Assembly: GCA_963827545.1 (NCBI GenBank)
Contig: CAWHBI010000044.1
Span: 1-64,000 of the forward strand
DNA length: 64,000 bases
Direction: 5' to 3'
Origin: AWTP1-13 sp963827545
GTDB taxonomy: Bacteria; Pseudomonadota; Alphaproteobacteria; Rhizobiales; Hyphomicrobiaceae
Shown here: piece after piece, positions 47,636 to 56,401 of the stretch
Numbering within the stretch: position 1 is the stretch's first letter
Layout: every line of letters starts with the position of its first letter
Notes under the pieces: model-generated
Told to the model about the DNA's origin: nothing
Databases searched by the model: none
Seen by the model: only the letters and a program-made list of their open reading frames with translations
Translations under genes and position numbers: made by a program

Positions 47636-48475
47636 CTATTCGCCCATCTGCACCAGCGACCCGTGCACGCGCGCGCTCTGCAGGAAATAGGCGAACGCGG
47701 CAAAGCCCAGCGCCAGGTAGACGAGATTGAGCACGAATGCTTTCACCATCAGCTCGGGCTGGAACGCACCGTCGAGCACGATGGCGCGCAGGCCCTCGAA
47801 CACGTAGGTGGCCGGAAGCGTCAGCGCAACCGGCTGTAGCCAGCCCGGCAAAGTTGTCACGGGGTAGTAGACGCAGCACAGCGGCAGGAACACGAACACG
47901 ATGAGCCAGGCGAAGCTCTCCGCGCCCAGTCCCCAGCGCAGCACCACGCCGGTCGAGACGAGGCCCAGCGACCAGCTCATGAGGATCAGGTTGGCAAAGA
48001 ACGCCGCAAACGCCAGCCCCAAGCTCAAGACATTGAAGTTGAAAAAGAAATAGGCAAGAAACGCGACCGGTACCATCGCCACCATCAGCTTGATGAGGCT
48101 GACGATCATCAGGGCGGCGACAAGCTCGGTCGGCCGCAGCGGGCTCATCATCAGGTGACCCAGGTTGCGCGACCAGATCTCCTCCAGGAAGGCGACGGCG
48201 AAGCCGAGCTGGCTGCGCACCAGGATGTCCCACAGGAGGACGGCGCCGATGAACAGCCCTGCCGCCTTGGCCGCGAAAGTGCTCGTCTGCGCCAGGTAGC
48301 TCTGCAGGAATCCCCACATCAGCATCTGCACCAGCGGCCAGTAGATCAGCTCGGCTGTGCGCGGCCACGAGGAGCGGATCACGTACCAGTAGCGCAGCAC
48401 CATGCCCCAGATGCGCCCAGCCGACGCCGCAAGGCTCGTCTGCGCGCGCAGGCGGGGGGTAGAGGTTGCGCTCAT
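47636..48475 (-). CDS. ABC-2 type transporter permease
   Basis: A 279-residue permease with about six membrane segments (e.g. AGLFIGAVLLWDILVRSQL, LIKLMVAMVPVAFLAYFFF, AFAAFFANLILMSWSLGL, WLIVFVFLPLCCVYYPVTTL). It pairs with the upstream ATPase: its ATG 48475 overlaps the ATPase stop by four bases (ATGA), so the two are translationally coupled. The cargo is unknown; drug, glycan or heme-related export are possible. It is followed by a SCO-type copper chaperone. Confidence 0.88.
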   Translation of the reverse strand: MSATSTPRLRAQTSLAASAGRIWGMVLRYWYVIRSSWPRTAELIYWPLVQMLMWGFLQSYLAQTSTFAAKAAGLFIGAVLLWDILVRSQLGFAVAFLEEIWSRNLGHLMMSPLRPTELVAALMIVSLIKLMVAMVPVAFLAYFFFNFNVLSLGLAFAAFFANLILMSWSLGLVSTGVVLRWGLGAESFAWLIVFVFLPLCCVYYPVTTLPGWLQPVALTLPATYVFEGLRAIVLDGAFQPELMVKAFVLNLVYLALGFAAFAYFLQSARVHGSLVQMGE

Positions 48476-49254
48476 GGCCTCGCCTCCGCATCGTCCGAGC
48501 CGCGCCGTGCGATGGCGAGAAACACTTCCTCGAGATTGGTGCGGCCGAAGCGGTCGATCAGCTCCCGGGGGGTCTCGTCGGCAATGATGCGGCCCCTCTC
48601 CAGCATGATGACGCGGCCGGCCAGGCGCTCCACTTCGGCCATGTTGTGGGAAGCGAGCACGACGGTGGCCGCCCGCGCCCTGCAATAGTCCTCGAGCTTG
48701 GTGCGCACCCAGTCGGCAGTGTCGGGATCGAGCGAGGCGGTGGGCTCGTCGAGCAGCAGGAGCTCAGGCTCGTTGATGAGAGCCTTGGCAAGGCTCACGC
48801 GCGTCTTCTGGCCGGCCGACAGCTTGCCGTAGGGCCGATCGAGGAGCTCGCCGAGCCTGAGCTCGCCGGCGACCTCGGCGATGCGGCCCCGAAGGTCGCG
48901 CACGCCATAGAGCCTGCCGAACACCTCCAGGTTCTGCCGCACCGTGAGCCGCATGGGCACGTCGACGTAGGGGCTCTCGAAGTTCATGCGATGCAGCACC
49001 TTGTGGCGCTCGCGCGCCATGTCGGCGCCGAACACGCGCGCCTCGCCAGAGGTCGGCACCACCAGCCCCATGAGCATGGAAATGGTGGTGGTCTTGCCAG
49101 CGCCGTTGCCGCCGAGGAGCGCCGTGATGGAGCCGCTGCCGAGGTTGAAATCAATGCCGGCGACGGCCACCACGTCGCGATAGACCTTGCGCAGCTCCCG
49201 CACCTGGACGGCAGGCGGCCGACCGCCGTTCACTGGAGACATCGGCTTCTGCAT
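48472..49254 (-). CDS. ABC transporter ATP-binding protein
   Basis: A 260-residue ATPase with Walker A GGNGAGKTTT, signature LSAGQKTRVSLAKAL, and Walker B ELLLLDEPTASLD. The signature has A for the usual second G (LSAGQ), as in some ABC-2 exporters. It acts with the downstream permease. Several starts are possible (49266, 49254, 49242); none has a strong ribosome-binding site, and I use 49254. It is first in an ATPase-permease-SCO operon. Confidence 0.88.
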   Translation of the reverse strand: MQKPMSPVNGGRPPAVQVRELRKVYRDVVAVAGIDFNLGSGSITALLGGNGAGKTTTISMLMGLVVPTSGEARVFGADMARERHKVLHRMNFESPYVDVPMRLTVRQNLEVFGRLYGVRDLRGRIAEVAGELRLGELLDRPYGKLSAGQKTRVSLAKALINEPELLLLDEPTASLDPDTADWVRTKLEDYCRARAATVVLASHNMAEVERLAGRVIMLERGRIIADETPRELIDRFGRTNLEEVFLAIARRGSDDAEARP

Positions 49255-49518
49255 GGATGGGATCATCCGCGGTAGTTGGCAGCAAACGTCAACGAAACTG
49301 GGCATTGCGTCTGGATCAGCTGTCAGCTTGCCGCATTCGGTGCCGCATGGGTGACGCATGAGCAAGGCAAATCCCATCGGGTGCCCATCAGATGCCCATC
49401 AGATGCATTGACCACAAGCGGCCAAAATCACCGACGTTGCGGGGAGTGCGCGCGACATAGGGGGGTCGCAGACGCCGGGGCCCTTAGCAGCTGGGCGATT
49501 GCCCCCTATTTGGAGTAC

Positions 49519-49668
49519 TAGAGCAGGATCGCTTCGGATTGCATCACTTTGCCTCAACTGCAACGTGGCGGCCGAAGCGTGAATCCTGCTCTAACCATGG
49601 ACTTGAGAGCAAGATTCACGTTCCATGATCGAAGCGAAGCGCTTCGATCAGAAACGATCTTGCTCTAG
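49519..49668. repeat. Dispersed repeat, family C (two adjacent inverted elements)
   Basis: Element one is bounded by TAGAGCAGGAT (from 49519) and ATCCTGCTCTA (to about 49593). Element two is bounded by GAGCAAGAT (49606) and ATCTTGCTC (to about 49665) and has an internal GATCGAAGCGAAGCGCTTCGATC palindrome. One isolated end copy is near 43056. It fills the middle of the gap (49255-49736) before regB; the rest of that gap shows nothing. Confidence 0.8.
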
Positions 49669-49736
49669 GAGGGCTGGAAGCGAGGTGTTCCCCATGTGGG
49701 CGAATGCCGGCTTGGTCCATACCAGTGTTGCTGCAA

Positions 49737-51149
49737 ATGCCCCAATCGGAACGGTCCAGGAGAGAGGGTGGCGAAAGCCGGCTGCGACTGCAGACGGCGG
49801 TGCGCCTGCGCTGGTTCGGCGTCGCCGGCCAGCTGGCGACGGTCTGCTATGTCTATTTCGGCCTGGGCTTCACATTCGACATCGGAGTGTGTCTGGCCCT
49901 CATCGCGTTGACCGCCTGGCTCAACGTCTTCCTGCGCATGCGCTATCCCATGCGCACCAGGCTCAGCACGAGCTTCGCCACCTCGCTGCTGGCCTACGAC
50001 ATCGTGCAGCTCGCGGCCCTTCTCCATCTGACGGGCGGCATCCAGAATCCGTTCGTGTTCCTGATCGTTGCCCCCGTTACGGTCTCGGCCGCCACGCTGC
50101 CGCCGCGCAACACGATTGCGCTCGGCGTGCTGGCGGCCAGTGCCACCACGCTGCTGGTCTTCACCTACCGGTCGCTGCCCTGGTACACGCGGGGCGGCTT
50201 CGATCTGCCCACGCTTTACAATGTCGGCGTGCTGGCGTCCGTGCTTTCCGGCATGCTGTTCCTGGCTCTCTACGTCTGGCGCCTTGCCAAGGAGGCGCGC
50301 CAGATGACCGAGGCGCTCGCCGCCACCGAGATGGTGCTGGCACGCGAGCAGCAGCTGCACGCGCTGGACGGGCTTGCTGCCGCTGCCGCGCACGAGCTCG
50401 GCACGCCGCTCTCGACGATTGCCGTGGTGGCCAAGGAGCTGGCCCGCGAGGCTCCGCTGGAGGGCACCTTCGCCGAGGACATCGCCCTGCTGCAGAGCCA
50501 GGCGGAGCGCTGCCGCGAAATCCTGCGCAAGCTCACGCGCGCGCCGACGGAGCCTGACCCCCTGCATGCGCGCATCAGCGTCAGGGAGCTGCTCGAGGAG
50601 GCCGCGGCGCCCTACCGCGGCTTCAACGCCGAGCTCGTCATCTCTACCACGCCGCAGGCCGGCAGCGACGCCTCCGCAAGCGAGGAGCCCGTTGGTCAGC
50701 GCAGGCCCGGCGTGATCTACGGGCTCGCCAATCTCGTCGAGAACGCCGTGGATTTCGCGCGCGAGCGGGTGGAGGTCACGGCCACATGGTCGGCGCGCGA
50801 TGTCGTCATCACGATAGCGGATGACGGACCGGGAATTCCACATCCCGTGCTCGACGCCCTGGGCGAGCCCTACATCACCACCCGACCGTCGCGGCTCCCC
50901 GGGCAGGGCACGGATGGCGAGCCATCGGGCATGGGGCTGGGCTTCTTCATCGCCAAGACCCTGCTGGAGCGCTCGGGCGCCGCCGTCGTGCTGGAGAACC
51001 GCCAGGCTCCGGCCAGCGGGGCCATCGCCAGGGTGAGCTGGCGGCGCGAGGTCTTCGAGGCCCGCCCGGTCACCGCGCAGCCCCTGGCCGAAAGGCCCGC
51101 GGAGAGCTCCACAGGTACCCAAGCCATTGCTGACGGGCTGGTTGGTTAA
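49737..51149 (+). CDS. regB: Redox-sensing histidine kinase, RegB/ActS/PrrB type
   Basis: A 470-residue sensor kinase with six membrane segments. The quinone-binding heptapeptide GGIQNPF (about residue 100) is present. The H-box is AAAHELGTPLSTIAVVAKEL, and the redox-active cysteine lies exactly 40 residues after the phosphorylated His (QAERCREILRKL), matching His225/Cys265 of Rhodobacter RegB. The HATPase domain has NLVENAVDFA, DDGPGI and GMGLGFFIA. It should respond to the redox state of the quinone pool and disulfide formation. The start is uncertain: ATG 49704 is an alternative. The partner RegA follows at 51224. Confidence 0.9.
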   Translation: MPQSERSRREGGESRLRLQTAVRLRWFGVAGQLATVCYVYFGLGFTFDIGVCLALIALTAWLNVFLRMRYPMRTRLSTSFATSLLAYDIVQLAALLHLTGGIQNPFVFLIVAPVTVSAATLPPRNTIALGVLAASATTLLVFTYRSLPWYTRGGFDLPTLYNVGVLASVLSGMLFLALYVWRLAKEARQMTEALAATEMVLAREQQLHALDGLAAAAAHELGTPLSTIAVVAKELAREAPLEGTFAEDIALLQSQAERCREILRKLTRAPTEPDPLHARISVRELLEEAAAPYRGFNAELVISTTPQAGSDASASEEPVGQRRPGVIYGLANLVENAVDFARERVEVTATWSARDVVITIADDGPGIPHPVLDALGEPYITTRPSRLPGQGTDGEPSGMGLGFFIAKTLLERSGAAVVLENRQAPASGAIARVSWRREVFEARPVTAQPLAERPAESSTGTQAIADGLVG

Positions 51150-51223
51150 GAATAAGCCTGCAGCGAGGCTTGGCTGCGCCACAGCCCGCTATGCTATAGT
51201 GTACGGACTGTGGAGGCACTGAC

Positions 51224-51787
51224 GTGGCCGAAGATCTCTCTTTCAAGCCCGATGAGCTCCCCGAGGACCGGTCGCTGATCCTGGTCGACGATGACCGGGC
51301 GTTCGTCTTGCGCCTGGCGAAAGCCATGGAGGGGCGTGGCTTCGAGGTGCGCACGGCGCATTCGGTGGCGGAGGGGCTGGCCCTCATTCACACGAAGGCG
51401 CCGGCATTCGCCGTGGTCGATATGCGGCTGGAGGATGGCAACGGGCTCGACGTGGTCGCCGAGCTGGCCAAGGTCCGCCCGCAGGCCCGCACCATCGTCC
51501 TCACGGGCTACGGCAATATCGCCACGGCGGTGACGGCCGTGAAGCTCGGCGCGGTCGACTACCTCGCCAAGCCCGCCGACGCCGACGACGTGACGGATGC
51601 CTTGCTCGCCCCGCACAACGAGAAGGCCCCGCCGCCCGAGAACCCCATGTCAGCCGACCGGGTGCGCTGGGAGCACATTCAGCGCGTGTACGAGCTGTGC
51701 AACCGCAACGTCTCGGAAACGGCGCGCCGGCTCAACATGCACCGCCGCACCCTGCAGCGCATCCTCGCCAAGCGCGCCCCGAAGTAG
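51224..51787 (+). CDS. regA: Response regulator, RegA/ActR/PrrA type
   Basis: A 187-residue regulator. The receiver domain has the acidic pair (LVDDDRAF), phosphorylated Asp in VVDMRLEDGNGLDV, and Thr/Lys (VLTGYGN, YLAKPADADDV). A Pro-rich linker (EKAPPPENP) leads to the Fis-like HTH NRNVSETARRLNMHRRTLQRILAKRAP, the strongly conserved RegA DNA-binding helix. It controls respiration, carbon and nitrogen fixation genes in relatives. GTG 51224 has GGAGG 8 bases upstream. A 74-base gap from regB with a TATAGT element allows separate transcription. Confidence 0.92.
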   Translation: MAEDLSFKPDELPEDRSLILVDDDRAFVLRLAKAMEGRGFEVRTAHSVAEGLALIHTKAPAFAVVDMRLEDGNGLDVVAELAKVRPQARTIVLTGYGNIATAVTAVKLGAVDYLAKPADADDVTDALLAPHNEKAPPPENPMSADRVRWEHIQRVYELCNRNVSETARRLNMHRRTLQRILAKRAPK

Positions 51788-51794
51788 CTCGCCT

Positions 51795-51940
51795 CCCTCT
51801 CCCCGTTTTTACGGGGAGAGGGTCGGGGTGAGGGGCGCCTCAACTGACGTCCGAGCTTTGTGCCGCCCCTCACCCTAGCCCTCTCCCGTCGCCCTGAAAG
51901 CGCGCCTTCGGCACGACGCTGAAGGAGCATGGGGAGAGGG
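51795..51940. repeat. Dispersed palindromic repeat, family A copy 5
   Basis: It has CCCTCTCCCC hairpin, GGGGAGAGGGTCGGGGTGAGG, the inverse CCGCCCCTCACCCTAGCCCT, and the GGCGCGCCTTCGGCACGACG / GGGGAGAGGG tail seen in copy 1. It lies between the convergent regA and mmcB ends. Confidence 0.9.
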
Positions 51941-51943
51941 AAT

Positions 51944-52423
51944 CTACGGCTCAAGCCCATATTCCGGATCAATGATCGCCTGCAGCCTGTGCGCCGCCGT
52001 TTGCACCAGGCGCAGCGTGACGGCCTTGCGCCGCGCCCCGGCAAGCTTGTGCTCGGGCGCGGCCCGCACGATGTCCCCGCCGTATCGGTCGGCGATGATG
52101 AGGCCGGTGTCGGGGGGCAGCACCTCGCGGGGGAAACCCGGGCCGACCGCAAAGAACAGCCGGTCGCAGTAGTCGCGGTACTCCGGCCACTTCTGGTCGG
52201 AGCGGAAGTCCTCGAGCGAGGACTTGATCTCGACGATCCAGATCTCGCCGCTTTCAGCGGTGGCCGCAATGTCGGCGCGCCGCCCGCTTGCCAGCGTCAC
52301 CTCGCTCACGGCCGCCATGCCATGGGCTCTGAGCAGCCGGACCACGCCACGGCAGATGTCGAAGGCGGCCGGCGATTGGCGCCCGTCCTGCAGCGTGCCG
52401 GTATGGGCCGGACTCAGGGCCAT
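51944..52423 (-). CDS. mmcB: MmcB-family DNA repair protein
   Basis: A 159-residue protein of the MmcB family (PF06319), an alphaproteobacterial SOS-linked DNA repair factor first described in Caulobacter. It has a PD-(D/E)XK-like core: GRRADIAATAESGEIWIVEIKSSLEDF (key acidic and Lys residues in DIAA and VEIKSS), WPEYRDYCDRLFFAVG and TGLIIADRYGG. The start is ATG 52423. It is divergent from the Lon-like gene, with about 150 bases between them. Confidence 0.88.
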   Translation of the reverse strand: MALSPAHTGTLQDGRQSPAAFDICRGVVRLLRAHGMAAVSEVTLASGRRADIAATAESGEIWIVEIKSSLEDFRSDQKWPEYRDYCDRLFFAVGPGFPREVLPPDTGLIIADRYGGDIVRAAPEHKLAGARRKAVTLRLVQTAAHRLQAIIDPEYGLEP

Positions 52424-52574
52424 AGCTGCAAAAATCGCACTCCTTCTGAGGCGTCAGCGACCTCGGCACGCTCAGCCGTTTGGGGTAGAGTTGACGCCAC
52501 TGGGCATCCACGCCTTATCTCTCGCCCACCATGATCGCCTGTTCCGCAGCGCCAGCCATCGGGTAGCTTATCGC

Positions 52575-55088
52575 ATGTTTTTCAAGCGTTCGCAGCCCGG
52601 CGCTGAAGCCGGCATCCCGGTCCGCGCCAACGGGGAGGTGACAACGGTGGCGGCGCGGCCGCAGCCGCTGGAGGCCACCGAGTTGCGCCGGGTGGTCAGT
52701 CCGGCCTCGCTGGGCTTCAAGACCACTGACGAGCTGCACCCCGTTACCGGGCTGATCGGGCAGGAGCGGGCGCTGAAGGCCATTCAGTTCGGAACCAACA
52801 TCAAGAGCCACGACTACAACATGTTCGTGCTGGGGCCGCCCGCCTCCGGCAAGACCACTGCCGTCAAAGCGCACCTGGGGCCCAAAGCGGCAGAGTCCGC
52901 AACCCCAGCCGACTGGGCCTATGTGCACAATTTCGAGAACCCCAATCGCCCCAAGGCGCTCAAGCTTCCGCATGGACGGGCGAAGGGCCTCGCCAAGGGC
53001 ATGATTGCAGCGCTCGACGAGCTGCGTGGGGTGCTGCCGGCCCGCTTCGAGAGCGAGGACTACCAGGTGCGCCGGCGCGCCATCGACGAGCAGTTCCGCT
53101 CCGGCAACGAGGAGTCGCTGGAGGCGCTGAGCAAGAAAGCGCAGGCCCAGAACATCGCGCTGTTGCGCACTCCCACGGGCTTTGCCATGGCGCCCATGCA
53201 CGAGGGCAAGGTGGTGAAGCCCGAGGTCTTCAATGCGCTGCCCGAAGCCATGCGACGCGATGTCGAGAACAAGATCTCGGTCTTGGAAAAGGAGCTGGGC
53301 GCCATTCTCGAGCGGCTGCCCCAGGCGGACAAGAAACGGCGCTCGCAACTGAGCGAGCTCAACGAGGAGGTGGCCAAGTCGGCCATCCGGGACGCGCTCA
53401 TCGAGCTGCACGCTTCGTTCAGCGACGTGCCGGGTGCTGCTGCCTACCTCGAGGCTGCCGGCCACGACATGGTGCGCAATGTCGCCCTCTTCCTCGCCAC
53501 GGGCGAGGAGGAGAACGCCATCGTCAAGCGGCCGATCGACAGCGCCCAGGATCCCCGCTTGCGCCGATACCAGGTCAACGTCATGGCCGCCAACGGCGAA
53601 GCGGGAAGCAGCGGCGCCCCCATCGTCGAGGAGGACAATCCCACCTACGGCAACGTGGTCGGACGCGTCGAGCACTTTGCCCAGATGGGCACGCTGGTGA
53701 CCGACTTCCTGCTGATCAAGCCAGGTGCCCTGCACAAGGCCAACGGCGGCTATCTCCTGCTCGATGCCCGCCGCCTGCTGCTGTCGCCCTTCGCCTGGGA
53801 AGCGCTCAAGCGAGCCATCAAGGCGCGCGAGGTCCGCATCGAGCAGCCCATCGAGACGGCCGGCCTCATCTCGACCCAGACCCTCGATCCCGAGCCGATC
53901 CCGCTCGAGCTCAAGGTGGTGCTGTTCGGCGATCGCGAGCTCTACTATCTGCTGGCGGCTTACGATCCCGACTTCCCTCGCCTCTTCAAGGTGCAGGCGG
54001 ATTTCGACGACACCATCAAGCGCTCGTCGGAGAACGACAACGCCTACGCGCGGCTGATTGCGTCGGTGGTGAAGGAGCATGGCCTGAAACCCGTGGATGC
54101 CGCGGGCGTCGCCCGCATCATCGACGAGGGGGCCCGGCTGGCCGACGACCGCGAGAAGCTGTCGATCGAGCTCGGCCGCATCTCCGACATCGTGCGCGAG
54201 GCCGACTATTGGGCGGAGCAGGCCAAGCGCAAGATCACCACCCGGCAGGACGTGACCCGCGCCATCGACGAGCAGATCCAGCGCGCCGACCGGCTGCGCG
54301 ATCGGGCGCAGGAGACGATCAACCGCGGCATCGTCCTGGTCGACACCGAGGGCGTCCAGGTCGGCCAGATCAACGGCTTGTCGGTGATCCAGCTCGGCGC
54401 CTTCTCCTTCGGTCGGCCCAGCCGCATCACGGCCCGCGTGCGCCTGGGCTCGGGGCGCGTCACCGACATCGAGCGCGAGGCCAAGCTTGGCGGCCCGCTG
54501 CACTCCAAGGGCGTGATGATCCTGTGGGGCTTCCTGGCCGGCCGCTACGCCCTCGAGGCGCCGCTGGCGCTGGGCGCGACCCTCGTCTTCGAGCAGTCCT
54601 ACGGCGGGGTCGACGGCGACAGCGCCTCGAGCGCCGAGCTCTACGCGCTGCTGTCGGCGCTGTCGGAGGTGCCGATCAGGCAGTCGCTCGCCGTCACCGG
54701 CTCGGTCAATCAGCAGGGCGAGGTGCAGGCCATCGGCGGCGTCAACGAGAAGATCGAAGGCTTCTTCGACATCTGCCGCGCCAGGGGATTGAACGAGCAG
54801 CAGGGCGTGCTGATCCCCAAGTCGAACGTGCAGCATCTGATGCTGCGCGAGGACGTGGTGGAGGCGGTGAAGAACGGCCAGTTCGCCATCTACGCTGTCG
54901 GCACCGTCGACGAGGGCATCGAGATATTGACCGGCGTCAAGGCAGGCGAGCGCGGACCCGAAGGACGCTTTCCCGCCGGCACCATCAACCGGCTGGTCGA
55001 GGACAAGCTGAAGTCGTTTGCCGAGCGGGCGCGCGGGTTCGCCAGAGCCGCAGCGGACGGCGGCGAGAGCCCCGGGGAAACGCCATGA
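52575..55088 (+). CDS. Lon-related ATP-dependent protease (LonB-like)
   Basis: An 837-residue protease. The N-terminal part has GLIGQERALKAIQFG and a Walker A GPPASGKTTAVK. A helical insertion (about residues 120-250) follows, then KANGGYLLLDARRLL (Walker B-like) and the AAA lid. The S16 protease domain ends the protein, with catalytic Ser in DGDSASSAELYALLSAL and catalytic Lys in NEKIEGFFDIC. It degrades misfolded or regulatory proteins. ATG 52575 gives the usual N-terminus. Its stop overlaps the next gene's start (ATGA), so it is coupled to the universal stress protein. Confidence 0.9.
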   Translation: MFFKRSQPGAEAGIPVRANGEVTTVAARPQPLEATELRRVVSPASLGFKTTDELHPVTGLIGQERALKAIQFGTNIKSHDYNMFVLGPPASGKTTAVKAHLGPKAAESATPADWAYVHNFENPNRPKALKLPHGRAKGLAKGMIAALDELRGVLPARFESEDYQVRRRAIDEQFRSGNEESLEALSKKAQAQNIALLRTPTGFAMAPMHEGKVVKPEVFNALPEAMRRDVENKISVLEKELGAILERLPQADKKRRSQLSELNEEVAKSAIRDALIELHASFSDVPGAAAYLEAAGHDMVRNVALFLATGEEENAIVKRPIDSAQDPRLRRYQVNVMAANGEAGSSGAPIVEEDNPTYGNVVGRVEHFAQMGTLVTDFLLIKPGALHKANGGYLLLDARRLLLSPFAWEALKRAIKAREVRIEQPIETAGLISTQTLDPEPIPLELKVVLFGDRELYYLLAAYDPDFPRLFKVQADFDDTIKRSSENDNAYARLIASVVKEHGLKPVDAAGVARIIDEGARLADDREKLSIELGRISDIVREADYWAEQAKRKITTRQDVTRAIDEQIQRADRLRDRAQETINRGIVLVDTEGVQVGQINGLSVIQLGAFSFGRPSRITARVRLGSGRVTDIEREAKLGGPLHSKGVMILWGFLAGRYALEAPLALGATLVFEQSYGGVDGDSASSAELYALLSALSEVPIRQSLAVTGSVNQQGEVQAIGGVNEKIEGFFDICRARGLNEQQGVLIPKSNVQHLMLREDVVEAVKNGQFAIYAVGTVDEGIEILTGVKAGERGPEGRFPAGTINRLVEDKLKSFAERARGFARAAADGGESPGETP

Positions 55089-55948
55089 TCGCCCATGTCG
55101 CAGAAATGGGAGAGGACCGGGGCAGGGTTGTGCTGCACCTGCGATCCGGACGCCCAAGCACGGTTGCGCTCGAGGCTGCAGTGCGTGTCGCCCGCGCGTT
55201 CGGCTCCGAGATCGAGAGCCTGTTCGTCGAGGACGAGCAGCTCTTCGACTGCGCCGCCTACGGCTTCGTGCGCGAGGTCTCGCTTTCCGGTCGCCAGAGC
55301 CGGACGTTGTCCCGCGACGCAATGATGCATGACCTGCATCTGGCGGCCCAGGGTGCGCGGCGTCAGATCGAGGCACTGGCGCGCAAGGCAGAAGTGCCGC
55401 TGCGCTGTCGGGTGGTGCGCGATGAGCCCTTGCGCGCGCTCTCCATCGCCTGCGCCGAAACCGGCCCCTGGAACGTGGTGGCGCTGGGTGAGCCGTTCAC
55501 GGGCGGCAACGGTGCCATGCTGAAGCAGCTGCTGGCCGAGGTCGCCGGCTCCACCGGGCTCATCACTGTCGGCCCCAAGGCCAAGCGCGTCACCGGTCCC
55601 ATTGTCGTGGCGATCGAGGACACGGCTCACCTGCCCGACATGCTGCGCACGGCCGAGCGCCTTGCGGCGCTCGACGGCACCGAGGTCGTGCTGCTGCTCA
55701 TCGCGCCCGACGAGGAACGGCTCGCGCAGATGGACGGCGAGGCGCGTCTCGTGATCGAGGCCCGCGAGGGCGTACGCATTCAATCTGCGGACGTGGCGCG
55801 TGGAGCGGCTGCCGTGATCGCCGAGACGCTGCGCCGCCTGCGCGGCGGCATGGTCATCTGCCGGTTCGGCGGCCTGGTGGTGCCGGACGAGGGCGACCTG
55901 CGTCCGCTCGCTTCGGTGTTGGAGTGTCCGCTGTTCCTGGTGCGTTAG
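55085..55948 (+). CDS. Universal stress protein-like, two-domain
   Basis: A 287-residue soluble protein. Two USP-like halves are visible: VVLHLRSGRPSTVALEAAVRVARAFGSEIESLFVED (abridged: ALEAAVRVARAFGSEIESLF) and, from residue 180, GPIVVAIEDTAHLPDMLRTAERLAALDGTEVVLLL. The GX2GX9G(S/T) ATP loop is not obvious, so ATP binding is uncertain. ATG 55085 overlaps the protease stop, which implies a shared role in stress response; this is inference from context. Confidence 0.75.
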   Translation: MIAHVAEMGEDRGRVVLHLRSGRPSTVALEAAVRVARAFGSEIESLFVEDEQLFDCAAYGFVREVSLSGRQSRTLSRDAMMHDLHLAAQGARRQIEALARKAEVPLRCRVVRDEPLRALSIACAETGPWNVVALGEPFTGGNGAMLKQLLAEVAGSTGLITVGPKAKRVTGPIVVAIEDTAHLPDMLRTAERLAALDGTEVVLLLIAPDEERLAQMDGEARLVIEAREGVRIQSADVARGAAAVIAETLRRLRGGMVICRFGGLVVPDEGDLRPLASVLECPLFLVR

Positions 55949-55977
55949 CGCGCGGCCGCGCTTGGGGGGAATTGCCC

Positions 55978-56352
55978 GTGAGAATCCTGGGAAGCTTTCT
56001 GGTCGCGCTGGTGGCGGCTCTGCACATTGGCTTCCTGGTGCTCGAGATGTTCTTGTGGACCACGCCCTTCGGCCTCAGGACCTTCAACCTGACGCCGGAG
56101 TTCGCGGCGGCGTCGGCAGCGCTCGCCGCCAACCAGGGGCTGTACAACGGGTTTCTTGCTGCTGGCTTGATCTGGGGTCTCCTTGCGCGCGAGAGCGCCT
56201 TTGCCATCAAGGTGTTCTTTCTGGTCTGTGTGATCGTTGCCGGCGTGTTTGGTGCCGCGACGGCGAAAGGGACCATTCTTTTCGTGCAGGCGCTTCCAGC
56301 GGCCATCGCATTGCTGGTGCTCTTTTTCTCGCGTCGGGCGAAGGGCGCGTAG
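55978..56352 (+). CDS. DUF1304-family membrane protein
   Basis: A 124-residue protein with four predicted membrane helices and the family motifs LHIGFLVLEMFLWTTPFG near the N-terminus and LAANQGLYNGFLAAGLIWGL in the middle. Function unknown. GTG 55978 has GGGGGGA 8 bases upstream. It is between the stress protein and phoR and could be co-transcribed with either. Confidence 0.85.
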   Translation: MRILGSFLVALVAALHIGFLVLEMFLWTTPFGLRTFNLTPEFAAASAALAANQGLYNGFLAAGLIWGLLARESAFAIKVFFLVCVIVAGVFGAATAKGTILFVQALPAAIALLVLFFSRRAKGA

Positions 56353-56401
56353 CTGGCTGTGATATAGTTTCGCCGACTTGCGTCTGAGGAAGGCACCGGC
56401 G

